DNA of 64,000 bases from Symbiodinium microadriaticum. Taxonomy: Eukaryota; Sar; Dinophyceae; Suessiales; Symbiodiniaceae. The notes under the pieces are model-generated. The model did no database searches and was not told the origin of the DNA. It saw only the letters and a program-made list of their open reading frames with translations. Position 1 is the stretch's first letter. Each line of letters begins with the position of its first letter. Positions 11,201 through 18,942 of the stretch are shown piece by piece. The stretch is from positions 1,716,474 to 1,780,473 of the forward strand of contig LSRX01000007.1 in NCBI GenBank assembly GCA_001939145.1, given 5' to 3'. The position numbers and the translations under genes are program-made.

Positions 11201-11628
11201 CCCCGTGTTTCAGGGGGTTTGATCACTGTGGCCGTTGACCATTCGAGCTCCACTTGTGCCAACGACGCCCCCAAGGAGAGGCAAAGGCGCTTGCGTTCTG
11301 AAAGCGCCGCCGCTCGCTCGCTCGCAGGTACTTGATCTTGGCACCCATAGCAACGTATGCTGGCCCCGAGAGTTTGTCCATGAGCTGTTGGGGATGCTTG
11401 TATGTCGACTCGAAGGTCCTTCACCGCAGGACAGTCTTGAGGGCATCTTCTGCAGCCCCGATGCTCTCAAAGTGGCCGTGCTGCCTCCAATTCCCAGACA
11501 CCACTTCCTGGATGGTTTCCAGGCTGAGCTTCTTCTCCGGCGGCCCCCGTAGCACAGGTAAGAGGCGATCGTGGGTAAAGTTCAAGGTCAGCCACGGCAA
11601 CCGCCGATAAAAGCCGCCAATCGTGCCG
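5042..11628 (-). CDS. Many-exon gene, product unknown (gene A)
   Basis: At least fifteen short exon-like segments can be read in one direction between 11.63 and 5.04 kb. They are flanked by AG acceptors and GT-type donors (GTGAAC, GTGCGT, GTAAGA, GTAAAG), and several neighbouring pairs join in phase. The last exon ends in TGA at 5042-5044, just before the AT-rich block. The fragments are rich in charged helices, for example the residues REEVTPLEEEKKEVQK near 8.6 kb. I recognise no domain. Two frame slips (near 7.0 and 8.05 kb) and one in-frame TGA (11421) suggest either a decaying gene or consensus errors. The true 5-prime end is not seen, and the span could hold more than one gene. The exons I trust most are listed separately. 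Confidence 0.5.
5401..5499 (-). CDS. Exon-like segment of gene A
   Basis: After an AACAG acceptor at 5500 the frame reads MQKALEQKLQLLVRKQRY, a helical, basic stretch, and runs to a TAG at 5401-5403. The stop means either that this is an alternative terminus or that a donor lies before it; I could not place one with confidence. A further exon-like segment lies just upstream at 5563-5683 (acceptor TTACAG, residues VQDYVVKSKDLQRTAVGKVS). Confidence 0.35.
   Translation of the reverse strand, partial: RSMQKALEQKLQLLVRKQRYSFLRPHRVRISK
5760..6418 (-). CDS. Three phase-matched exons of gene A
   Basis: Exon one (6139-6418) opens at GTCGACAG, encodes about 93 residues including LLCALFLASPMLQRELCKLV and FLVAQMLSLTAHG, and ends at a canonical GTAAGA donor with one base left over. 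Exon two (5885-5972) opens after CGTAG with the two bases that complete the codon, reads FDHKSHRNCEPLQDDEVEV, and ends at GTAAAG. Exon three opens at TTTCAG (5825), again in the right phase, and reads ADSGNMQQTGRVDGLRLVS; its 3-prime end is uncertain. Two consecutive junctions matching in phase are the strongest evidence that this strand is expressed. Function unknown. Confidence 0.6.
6560..6865 (-). CDS. Two exon-like segments of gene A
   Basis: One segment (about 6755-6865) reads ECAGSTAMLEALVFWNRHKR and can end at a GTATCT donor. The next (about 6560-6720) reads SAELLINLALENTPACTRID followed by VVECIRSWPDGN. Both look like real protein in one frame only. Exact borders are unclear. Confidence 0.4.
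6920..7085 (-). CDS. Exon-like segment of gene A with a frame slip
   Basis: The frame ANESEALRWASKYNDVDFISS is followed at once, in another frame, by VLFQGDKKEIPKGSVVEVTR. Dropping one G near 6999 would fuse them into one continuous protein stretch. There is no room for an intron between them. Either a one-base insertion has broken the gene or the consensus has an extra base in a GG run. Confidence 0.4.
7525..7609 (-). CDS. Exon-like segment of gene A
   Basis: Following a GGGTTAG acceptor, the frame reads EIMKKHTGFAQQSVQVNKLK and then LRFHEAW. The donor is not clear. A basic, helical stretch with no family recognised. Confidence 0.35.
7955..8123 (-). CDS. Exon of gene A with a two-base frame slip
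   Basis: After acceptor GGCAG at 8124 the frame reads DNAYTEKEEQQRM and then meets a stop. Two bases on, another frame continues as RLKSALRPLADQVGQEMDGM and then SSPKEFEKSEALS, ending at a GTGCGT donor. Removing two bases near 8075 would make one continuous exon of some 55 residues. The downstream part is typical soluble helical protein. No domain is recognised. Confidence 0.4.
8427..8688 (-). CDS. Two phase-matched exons of gene A
   Basis: The first exon (8568-8688) opens after GCAG, reads HGKGLGHDPLGSAVVREEV and then an acidic/basic helix (EEEKKEVQKAAKEREHA), and ends at GTGAAC in phase 0. The second (8427-8516) opens at GGTTCAG in phase 0, reads PREVVRRIIKQHGRATGAIA, and again ends at GTGAAC. 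Identical donors and matching phase support a real intron of 51 bases. The first exon looks like a coiled coil. Confidence 0.55.
8830..8912 (-). CDS. Exon-like segment of gene A
   Basis: Acceptor CACAG at 8913 opens the frame ALFQSVGVEMMEELQLAYHI, continuing ASACARL. The downstream border is not clear. Residue pattern fits an amphipathic helix. Confidence 0.35.
9588..9845 (-). CDS. Exon of gene A
   Basis: After CGCAG at 9846 the frame stays open for 85 codons to a TAG at 9588. It reads VAAKFVKLLAATSLTKHGAQ, then FSKLAGAVKLQHCEPVLCAG and LKYKLDQTGLHQH. Lysine- and leucine-rich helices alternate with polar loops. The true donor is probably upstream of the stop. Unknown family. Confidence 0.45.
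   Translation of the reverse strand, partial: VAAKFVKLLAATSLTKHGAQIASEGLGEMLSQPCSQRPHSPHESFSKLAGAVKLQHCEPVLCAGDLKYKLDQTGLHQHLCRTSGV
10154..10298 (-). CDS. Exon of gene A
   Basis: An AAGTAG acceptor opens the frame DPFTEDKLRILWTHAVWEQQ and then LLVMLNDALDTGLSQTAFEK, ending at a GTGCGA donor. It has no start codon and is short, so a search for long ATG-led frames misses it. Composition is typical of a folded helical protein. The opposite strand is also open here, but less protein-like. Confidence 0.5.
10412..10750 (-). CDS. Exon of gene A
   Basis: Acceptor CACACAG at 10751 opens a frame of 113 codons to TAA at 10412. It reads FAHIQDQAEFDDLSEHVAAQ, a Ser/Arg-rich linker, then NKYFQEHKIWKQLAINKASQ and a basic end (DHKRRKDGDEYRH). 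Phase 0 matches the upstream exon (10980-11222), whose donor is GTGCGT. If a GC donor within the last codons is used, the gene continues into 10154-10298; if not, this is a C-terminus. Confidence 0.55.
   Translation of the reverse strand, partial: PCPRFAHIQDQAEFDDLSEHVAAQLSGEDSTRSRPSAKSSPNSARGQHPFCRVMLARRGPPAQVANKRGNKYFQEHKIWKQLAINKASQQDWQACRDHKRRKDGDEYRHAQR
10980..11222 (-). CDS. Exon of gene A
   Basis: This frame is open from 11222 to a GTGCGT donor at 10979. It reads GGGGIYFKDIARSWEAQRDP, LLRQDLRMLLCARVDAESCT and FQDLLLAKNLRDSVIAPRER. The regular heptad-like leucines and lack of low complexity argue for real coding sequence. The acceptor is probably CCACAG near 11225. Family not recognised. 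Confidence 0.55.
11325..11628 (-). CDS. Exon of gene A with one in-frame TGA
   Basis: From a TGCTAG acceptor at 11629 the frame reads through PPEKKLSLETIQEVVSG and HFESIGAAEDALKTVLR, meets TGA at 11421-11423, and continues in the same frame as TFESTYKHPQQLMDKLSGPA and YVAMGAKIKYL. Both sides look equally protein-like. I see no intron of suitable length and phase around the TGA. A CGA-to-TGA change, a base error or recoding could explain it. Confidence 0.45.
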
Positions 11629-11639
11629 CTAGCAAAAGT

Positions 11640-12194
11640 CAATGTCTCGGTGGTGCAGCTTGTGGGCAGCAGATGCTGTGTGGACGATGAAGATGGCTTT
11701 TGAGGCTGCGCGGATGTCACAGAAAAGGCTCTCTCGCTTGCTTGCTTGCTTGCTTGCACGCCGTTTAGAGAGCAGAGTTGCCCCTGCCCTCTTGCGCTCT
11801 CGCGCTACGGCACTTGTCTGTCTCTGAGAAGTCGGTGTGAAACGTGTGAGGAATCCGGCACACTGAGAAGTCTCCAACCCTCATGCAGGCCAGTACATGT
11901 CCCCGCCTCGTTCTAGTTGTTTGTGCCGATTTCCTCTCTGTGTTGTTGTACCGCAGCCCCGACGTTGCAGGGTTGCAAGCTTTGGAGGTGGCCCCCTATC
12001 ACAACATGATATTCGCAAAGGGCCCGACCCTATAAAGAAAACCAAACATCAGACAGCCCCGCAAGACAATACATTACTTTGCAGCCACCTCCTTCACTCT
12101 GTAACTGTGCGACTGCTTTGGTTTGTGGGTTAGGTGTGGTTGTAAATGCTGGCACGGATCCCCGTCAGGAAGCAAGGGGGAACAGGGAAGGCTG

Positions 12195-12229
<35 letters not shown>

Positions 12230-13150
12230 AAAGCGAGAGAAGCAAGAAGAGAGGCGGGCCCCCATTGCGTGCCAGAAGAGCGGCTCGACAAGATTAAAAT
12301 GGCTACGTCGTGTAGCTTGCTTGCTGGCGTGCTTGAGGTCTTGGGGGTGCACATCTTTTGGCTCTAGCTCTCTCTCGTTGGCTTGCCCACCACATGGCAA
12401 CGCCACGATACGCTTGATATTAGTTCTTGCTGATGCCTAGCAAGTATTCGCGGGTAAGTTTGTGCTCCTTCTGCTGGCCTTGGAATCACTGTTCTTCTTT
12501 TGGTCCACATCCTTCGTCGTCACGTGGTCCTTTTCCGGGCTGGCCGAATCAACTATAAACTACCCCCCTATTCGTTAACAGTGGAATGCCGAAGATACTC
12601 CACCACTCTACCGCGGCCGACTCTAGCTCGGCTTCTCCCTTTGTAGCACCAAAATCCCTATGCGGAGCCGTGACACAGTTTCTTCCGGCTACAAGCGGGG
12701 GCGGTTCGATCTGCTATAGTCGATGCTGCGGAAGTTTAGGTCTGTTCCTGGGCGCCAATCGGTTTTAGACAGGACAGCACCTCTCGCACCGGCCGAACCC
12801 TGGGAAGCAACAGGTTAGTTACGCCATGGACCGTCAGCAGTTTGATGGGTTCTTCCAATCTCTGTCTTACTACGGTTCTCGGATATGAGAATTTTTCGCC
12901 TGAGCTTACGGACGTGTCAGCTTGTCATAGCGAAGAGGTTGGCCGGGCAGTGACACGGGTTCGAACCCTACCAAACACAGTACAATGCAAGGGATTGATT
13001 GGACTGTGCTGATGAAGCCAAAATCTGCCCGTGTTGCGATGGTCTTCATAGTTAGAATAGGGTTTTGGGCAATTTGCGGCATAGTGCTATGTATGGTAAC
13101 TATACGATGACAAGACTTGCGTCAACATATTCAACGGATCACAACTTACA
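11640..13150. other. Probable intergenic or intron region
   Basis: I see no exon here that I can support. It contains a (TC)n microsatellite at 12198-12226 and an isolated tRNA B-box-like palindrome near 12957. A plus-strand frame after the microsatellite (VKREKQEERRAPIACQKSG) looks slightly protein-like but has no support. Confidence 0.4.
12198..12226 (+). repeat. (TC)n microsatellite
   Basis: A run of TC dinucleotides ends in CTCAG. On the plus strand this has the form of a polypyrimidine tract plus AG, so it could serve as a 3-prime splice site, but no plus-strand gene is established here. Confidence 0.9.
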
Positions 13151-13153
13151 GAA

Positions 13154-13274
13154 TCAAAACGACGCGCTCGGCTCCTCCTCCATGAGCACGGGTGCTTCCT
13201 TCTTCACTGCCTCGACGCATTTCTCCAAGTTCTTCCGCTCCTTCGCGAAGGCATCAAGCCCGTAATCCGGACAT
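13154..13274 (-). CDS. C-terminal exon of gene B
   Basis: After acceptor CAAAG the frame reads DYGLDAFAKERKNLEKCVEA, then VKKEAPVLMEEEPSASF and TGA (13154-13156). Strong Lys/Glu alternation suggests a helical, possibly coiled-coil tail. Confidence 0.55.
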
Positions 13275-14797
13275 CTTTGAAGGTGGGACTTTGGTCAACT
13301 CCTCTTTCCCCCACCGCCCCGTCTATGATACTATGTTTCGCCCGCCGAGACCTGATTATCTGACTACCCTTTCAGTCCTATCACGGAAAGCCCCCAATCC
13401 AGCCATGGGTTTAGCTTTCCGACGGGCTGAAGAGTTTCCCTTCAGGACGAACGACCACAGGCAGCAACCGGAGAGGTGGGTGGAAACAACATCACGTTCG
13501 AGCAGTCGCTACTTACAGCCTACTTCAATCGTGGTACTGAAGAGATCACCAGGCACTAGCATGTGCGTGCACAGCCAAAAAGATATACAGCCCTGTGGAA
13601 GATGGCACACAATATTCAACCTTTGCACTGTTCCACATTGTGAGATTACAGTCTCGTGGTGCATGCTGAATCCAACAGCGTCTTTAGTTCCACAGGGGCA
13701 CGCGCAGCAGCTTGGGACGTAGCTGTGTCATCACTCTCATTGGCTGACAAGATTCGTGCTGGCCGAACTTCTTCTCAAAGAGCCACAATCCAAACTGTTC
13801 CTGCAACTGTGCATCGCTTAAGTAGTGTCCTACCAGTTTCATCGCTATCACGTTTGACTGTTTGTTTCATGAATCCTTTCAGCGCTGAGCTCTTGAAGCC
13901 ACACAAAGACCCACGGACTCGTTGCCGTCGTAGCCCCTTGCAAACCTGCGAGGCACGCCCTCCCATAACACGTCCTTGGCAGTCCATTTCTCTGACTTCA
14001 TCGTATGACGTAGAACTTCTCCAAGGTCCTGCACCCCCAAACTCCCAACAGTCACGAACCTGCCATAACCCACGCTCGACGAAAATAGCTACGTTGTCCA
14101 CATCCGTGATAATTTCGAGACTGTACTTAGACGATAGGTGGATGTGACAAGGGGGCGCTCGGCCCGCCCAGTCCCTACTCTTAAGGGCATGCGAGGAGGT
14201 CTGTAGGACCTAAAGCTGTGCCAAACATCGAGCCCAAACTCAAAAGAATCATCACCAACCTGATGCAAGAGAGCTTCGAGACTAGACTTAGACGACAGGT
14301 GGCATGACAAATGACCACAGCTCGGTCTAAGCGGAGAAAAATGATCTACGTTTTCTTGCACGGTAATTCTCGTTCGATCCTCGTATGTTGGCAACAACAG
14401 ACAAGCAGGCATTTTGAGACGGGCATCCATTTTAAGGATCCAACGTGGTCATGCCAGTAGTTTGTCAACTGCTGTGTGCAAGGCCATTTGTTTGGTTGTC
14501 GTAGGCAGGGGCAGCTGTGATGCGCAGCTGGCTTTAGGATTGTCTCGTGACAGTTGCGGCTCGTCCTGATGAAATGCTGCGAACAGACAAAAGTAGAGTC
14601 CAGGGGCATACTGCGACGAGTTCTTCGACCCCCCTATGAAGGCAGCATCGAGCGTCCTCGGAGGAGAGCCGTGCGATCCGCTCCAGGAGGCTGGGCTGCC
14701 TTGGCTCTCTTCACTTTGACGTCGGTTCACGTCTTTCGCTTCGCTTCTCGTTTCTGTTGAAGCTCCTTTTCGCAGTCTTTTGGCCCAGCAAACTTGA
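13154..14797 (-). CDS. Multi-exon gene, product unknown (gene B)
   Basis: Seven exon-like segments run from 14797 down to a TGA at 13154. In order: 14731-14797 (KFAGPKDCEKELQQKREAKR, donor GTGAAC), about 14534-14690 (QPSLLERIARLSSEDARCC), 14165-14281, 14060-14120, 13879-14028, 13684-13857 and 13154-13274. The 14060-14120 and 14028 segments join in phase 0 but across a gap of only 31 bases, very short for an intron, so a frame slip is the alternative. The C-terminal exon is Lys/Glu-rich. Further exon-like segments at 15.0-15.9 kb may belong to the same gene. No domain is recognised. Confidence 0.45.
13684..13857 (-). CDS. Exon of gene B
   Basis: Acceptor AAACAG opens the frame VIAMKLVGHYLSDAQLQEQF, GLWLFEKKFGQHES and onward to TAA at 13684. 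It is one of the most protein-like short frames in the window. The donor probably lies upstream of the stop. Confidence 0.5.
   Translation of the reverse strand, partial: SNVIAMKLVGHYLSDAQLQEQFGLWLFEKKFGQHESCQPMRVMTQLRPKLLRVPLWN
14060..14281 (-). CDS. Two related exons of gene B with similar intron ends
   Basis: Exon 14165-14281 (SLEALLHQVGDDSFEFGLDV) and exon 14060-14120 (SLEIITDVDNVAIFVERGLW) both start after nearly the same roughly 35-base intron end, which closes in CGTCTAAGT and then CTAG or ACAG. They look like a duplicated intron-exon unit. Exon borders at the 3-prime side of the first are uncertain. Confidence 0.45.
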
Positions 14798-15526
14798 CTG
14801 CAAGCATGTTATCAAAAACGCACCTGAAAGCTAAGGACACTCGAAGGATTCCTGCTCGGACTTTGCTGTGTATGTGGCACCTCAATCCAGCGCTTTCGTG
14901 AGACCTTCTCATTTCTCTTGCCCAAGGCTCTCTTCGTCCATCCCTTCCTGGCGGGAAGTCCGCAACAAACCCTGTCATGTATTCGGAGATCCATTGGATC
15001 TCAGAACGGGTCCGAACCTGTGAGATACGATGATACGATTGCAGAGGTGAATTTAGCATTACACGCTGGAAGCTCTTTGCACAGCCGGCATGCAGCTGAA
15101 ACCAGCATATGATGTGAGGTATGACCCTGCCATGACGGGCTTGCCTGTCCCGGAGCTTGCAACAGACTTTTTGGCTTCCTCCTCCTCCCATCCTCTGTGT
15201 AAGTTCCCTTGGCTTCGCAAGACAAAAAGTCGCAGTGTGCCTTTGGTCTCTTGATCGCCGCTCCCAAATAGCGCCAAGGTGCCCCACTTGAGCTAGTTCT
15301 GCAGCAGGCTTCGCAGAGTCCCAAGCACAACTTAGATGACGGGCCCGACGTGCCCCAGAGTCCGAATTCATCGCTGGCCATGTTCACTACCAGCATTGTG
15401 TGCCTTAGAGCTGGACGGTGGGCTATTTCAGTCGTGTGACCTCGCAGCAGCAACAGGGGAAGTCATCGCCTGAAGTCGTACCTGCGAATTCCTCGGGCAC
15501 AGAATTCGAAGAAATGCTCGTGTAGC

Positions 15527-15866
15527 TTAGATTCGTTTCGGCGCCTCTGCGAGGCGGCCCTGCGAAAAACCCCTCTCCTCCGCGAGAGCTCGTCCGAATT
15601 CCTTGAGTTCAGCAGCCATGGAAGTCGCAGCGCCCACCTCCGAAAACCCTCCCGCATGTTTCTGGTGCAAAGCAGGCTTGGGCCGTCATTTTCCGTTCAT
15701 TTTCTTCCTTCTTCTGTAGTGGCAGCGGCAGCCGCAGGAGCAGCAGCGAAGACACCAGCAAGCACCTGGGTTCTGAACTGTATGTATTCTCGTCGTGTTT
15801 TGAAAATGTCTGAAAAGGCGCACTTCGTTTTCGAACTTCTCAAGACTCCCGTCATGGCCGTTCGTT
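15527..15866 (-). CDS. Two exon-like segments upstream of gene B
   Basis: Segment 15766-15866 opens at CCCAG, reads GHDGSLEKFENEVRLFRHFQ and ends at GTGCTT. Segment 15527 to about 15685 is open and contains a Met-led stretch, MAAELKEFGRALAEERGFSQ, then GRLAEAP before a TAA at 15527. The Met at 15619 could be a start codon. Product unknown. Confidence 0.45.
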
Positions 15867-16046
15867 CTGGGCGGGGGGGGTCCGCAAGAGACACGAAGGA
15901 AACAGCAAAAGTTCGAGACCTCTTTTGAAATTCTTGCAGTTGCAGTTACATGAATGGATTTAGTGACAAAGGCGTCAAGTGCACTCCCACTTGGCCAGAT
16001 TCCGTCGAAGTACCACTTGGGTGCCCGATCAGTTCTGTCCTTTTTT

Positions 16047-16873
16047 GGGGTCACTTGTGTCTTGTTTTCTGGCGTCGCTTCTGTCTTATATTCTAGCGTC
16101 GCTTCTGTCTTTTTCCTTGTTCGGAAGCAACAGTCTCGAACGAGAGGTACCTTGGTAGGACCTCACACCGCTCAGCTTCAGGCCTGGCACATGTAACCTG
16201 AGAACGACTTTAAATCTCGGAACCAAACAGACAAAAACCTTCTCCTTTTAGGAGTTGGGCCTTCTTTCAATTAGGGTTTCGGTCTGGTTTTATTCCTTTG
16301 GGGCTTCGCTCTGGGTTTAGTCCTTTCAGGGTTTCGGCTTTCTTGCAAGTTTACCTTTACTTCTTTCTCGGGTTGCGGGGTCGGTTTACTCCATTTAGGT
16401 TTTACGGTTCCGACTTGGGCCTTTTTCCTTATTGGGGTTTCGTTCTGGGCTTACTCTTTTCGAATTGGGTTTATTCCTTTTAAGGCTTCGGCCTGGGTTT
16501 ACTCCTTTTAGGGTTTCGGGGTCCGTTTACTCCGTTTAGGGATTGGGCCTCCTTTCATTAAGGATTGGACCTTCTTTCCTTGGGGTTCTGGGTTTACTCA
16601 TTTTGGGGCTTCGCTCTGGGTTTTGTGGGGGTTTCGGCCTGGGTTTACAGCTTTCTGCAAGCTTACATTTCACTTCTTTTAGGGTTTCGGGTTCGGTTTA
16701 CCCCGTTTAGGTTTCAGGGTTGCGGCTTGGGCCTTTTTCCTTGTTAGGAGGGCGTCAGGGGATCTTTTTCGCAGGTTTGTTCCAAGCTGCGGGTGGCTGG
16801 AAGGTTAGCCTTCCAGGCCTCTTGTTCGAGCCTGTTGCTTCCGAACCAGCAGAAAAGACACAAGTGACCCCCC
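16047..16873. mobile_element. TIR-bounded element around a GGGTTTAG-like minisatellite
   Basis: The left end begins GGGGTCACTTGTGTCTT (16047-16063), and the right end carries the exact reverse complement (to 16873). Further in, both ends share GTTCGGAAGCAACAG followed by CTCGAAC(G/A)AGAGG, at 16119-16148 on the left and 16816-16845 on the right. The left arm has extra copies of a GCGTCGCTTCTGTCTT unit. Between the arms lies a degenerate repeat of GGGTTTAC/TTTAGGG units with a larger duplication about 310 bp apart (16336-16437 and 16647-16749). No transposase is present, so if mobile it is non-autonomous. Confidence 0.7.
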
Positions 16874-16921
16874 TTCCGTACCAGTGTCCAGGGGTCTAGC
16901 ACTAAGCTTAGCAGCTCCGCG

Positions 16922-17850
16922 TTAGTCGACAGTTAAGTTCCCCCTGCGCTGTGTGTATTTACGGACCCAGATCGTCTTGCCTTCCTTTTCAGCCTTCGAA
17001 GCTGTGCTCTCTTCTGGAGTCAGTCTTGCAACGGTGGAGTGCAGGGTTTGGCCCGCTAGGTGCTCTGTCATTGTCTGGTTGCCGGGACGTGAGATCTTGC
17101 AATCTCGCAGTCGATAAATCCGCAAAGAGAGAGATCGGTGCTACATAGACACAGGTAGAAATCTATGTGCATGTGGCATATGGCACATGCCAAGGATGCG
17201 GCGAAGCCGCCTCCCAGCTTGGTCGGGCGAAAGAAAGACAGCCCCGGCCTGGGGTTTATCCTGGCGTTGCTGAATATCCTCAGGAACTGTTGCAAAGTCT
17301 GAGGAAGCCTATGAACAAGATGATTTTTAGACATTTCGGCAATTGTTGATCTTGACACTGAGCCAGCATAAAAAGCGAATGAGAAGAAGGACAACACTGC
17401 ACAAACAGGAGACAAGCAGAGAGCAACAACCGCCAAGAACTTGGAAGACAGTCCGGTGCAGTCGAGAGAACGGCTTCCTCGAGCAGCCCATGCATGCTTG
17501 CCCCCCCGAGCTGGTGGGATCCGGAGGAACACCCGCATTCGCTCCAATCCAATATTTTCGAAAGCAACATGTGGTCCAATGAATCCGGCAGCCATCCCGG
17601 GATGTCAGCGAAAACTACGCACCGCACCGCAGCGGGAGACGAGCACTGCCAGCATCCTGTGCAAACCATATAGGACCCGGCGCCGGAGGCCCGATTTACC
17701 TACCGCCTTTGCCGTAAGAGCAAAGGATGCCGGGAGGGTCTGTCTTTTCCCCGTGCACGCAATCAATTCTCTAGTCCAAAGAGTTGCCGGCGTCGGGCAG
17801 GGCATTCCAGGAGGCATTAAACGTGCGAGCAACTGAAAGGCCTTCAAGAG
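16922..17850 (-). CDS. C-terminal four exons of an unknown gene (gene D)
   Basis: Four exons join in phase. Exon 17704 to about 17850 (QLLARLMPPGMPCPTPATLW) ends at GTAGGT in phase 0. Exon 17450-17645, after TGGCAG, reads VRCVVFADIPGWLPDSLDHM and ends at GTCTTC with one base over. Exon 17153-17286, after CAACAG, supplies the two missing bases, reads PEDIQQRQDKPQAGAVFLSP and ends at GTGTCT. Exon 16922-17095, after GCAAG, reads TMTEHLAGQTLHSTVARLTP and ends GNLTVD and TAA. Three consecutive phase matches make this a well-supported model. No domain is recognised; the 5-prime part lies further right. Confidence 0.65.
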
Positions 17851-18119
17851 GGGTCTTCACAAGCTTTGGGCCAAGACTCGGTCCAGTGGACAATTCTCAA
17901 AATCAAGGCTGTCACGACGAAGCGAGTGCGACTGACGCTAACTGCAGCTTTGGCTATGTGCTGGCACAGCGGAGCCACCTTGTCCAATATGGATTCTGCA
18001 GTCCTCGGATTGATTGCTATGAGTGCAGCTGCGACTTACACTCTCGCAACTTGCAGTTGGTAGAGGCTAGGCAGTTCTAGTCTGCAGCATCACGAAACGA
18101 AGCAAGACCAAAAGAAGAA

Positions 18120-18479
18120 CTAAAGAAACTTGGCTTCAGGGGCGGCTAGTGTCCAGCTGCCTTGGCCCTGGCCCCTCTTCAATCCAAGAGGCAGGTGCAG
18201 AGAAGTGCCATCTTCAACGAAGCGTGGCATCACGAATCGAGTTGCCAGATTTGTTTCGCAAACAGTACTGGGATGTATCGGGCTTCGAGCCAAGAGACAC
18301 TGCGGGTTCCCCTGTACCCAAGCCATGCTTCGGAAAAGCGCAGAAGCTCGGGCTGCTGGGATATTGCCACTTTTGCTGCGCGCGGGCGCGCGGCTCAGGT
18401 CAGCTTCCACAGGGCACAAACCGCATACCGAAGCCAAGCCAGTTTGCAAACAGATGTAGCAACAAACGATGGCATACAC
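18120..18479 (-). CDS. Possible exon upstream of gene D
   Basis: A 119-codon open frame ends KRGQGQGSWTLAAPEAKFL. The middle (VCETNLATRFVMPRFVEDG) looks like protein. Plus-strand frames are also open across it, so confidence is limited. Confidence 0.3.
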   Translation of the reverse strand: MYAIVCCYICLQTGLASVCGLCPVEADLSRAPARSKSGNIPAARASALFRSMAWVQGNPQCLLARSPIHPSTVCETNLATRFVMPRFVEDGTSLHLPLGLKRGQGQGSWTLAAPEAKFL

Positions 18480-18723
18480 TTCGTGTCGGACTTCACAGCT
18501 CGAACAAAAACCAGTAGTTCTAGTAAGCGCGAACCGAAACCTTCAAACGATTCAGATTAGGCCCAATGCCACTCTTGTCTCCCGCCGTCTTGACAGGTGC
18601 CGACCTTGGCAAAGCTGTGAGCAGCTTCTTCAGCCTCTGTGACTTGTCTAACACACGGTGTAAGAGTTCGACAACTTGAGTGCCACGTGCACTCCAATCT
18701 CACTTCAAAACGCCAGACTTTTC

Positions 18724-18942
18724 CTACCATCTCCATCGGCTGCAATCAGGCGGCCCCCGGCGGCTTTGGGAAACAACAGCTAGCGAGCTGAAGACCAGCT
18801 GATGCTTGCGAACACAGGCGCCGCGATTTAGGTTGCATTCAACGGAATCTCTTTCATCCGCAGGTGCTGGGAATCTGCCATCCTTTTCGGGGGATCCCTG
18901 CACCCTTGGGCTTTGCGCGAGTGTGTGCCTCTTCTTCCGCGG
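18724..18942 (-). CDS. Possible exon upstream of gene D
   Basis: After a TCTAG acceptor the frame is open for 72 codons to a TAG at 18724. It reads RKKRHTLAQSPRVQGSPEKD, GRFPAPADERDSVECNLNRG and ACVRKHQLVFSSLAVVSQ. The mix of polar and hydrophobic residues looks like protein. It has no Met and is therefore easy to miss. Confidence 0.4.
   Translation of the reverse strand, partial: PRKKRHTLAQSPRVQGSPEKDGRFPAPADERDSVECNLNRGACVRKHQLVFSSLAVVSQSRRGPPDCSRWRW

Noticed and set aside
12296..12307. A 12-base match, reverse strand, to part of the dinoflagellate spliced leader (CGTAGCCATTTT)
   Set aside because: The match stops before the GGCTCAAG end of the leader and no leader-RNA-like structure or gene start follows; probably chance.
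12950..12980. tRNA-like B-box (GGTTCGAACCC)
   Set aside because: The T stem pairs only three bases and no matching acceptor stem or A box is found about 70 bases upstream. It could be a SINE fragment, but nothing else supports that.
16298..16747. Open frames reading Phe/Gly/Leu-rich peptides in the minisatellite
   Set aside because: They follow directly from GGGTTT-type repeats and shift frame between units.
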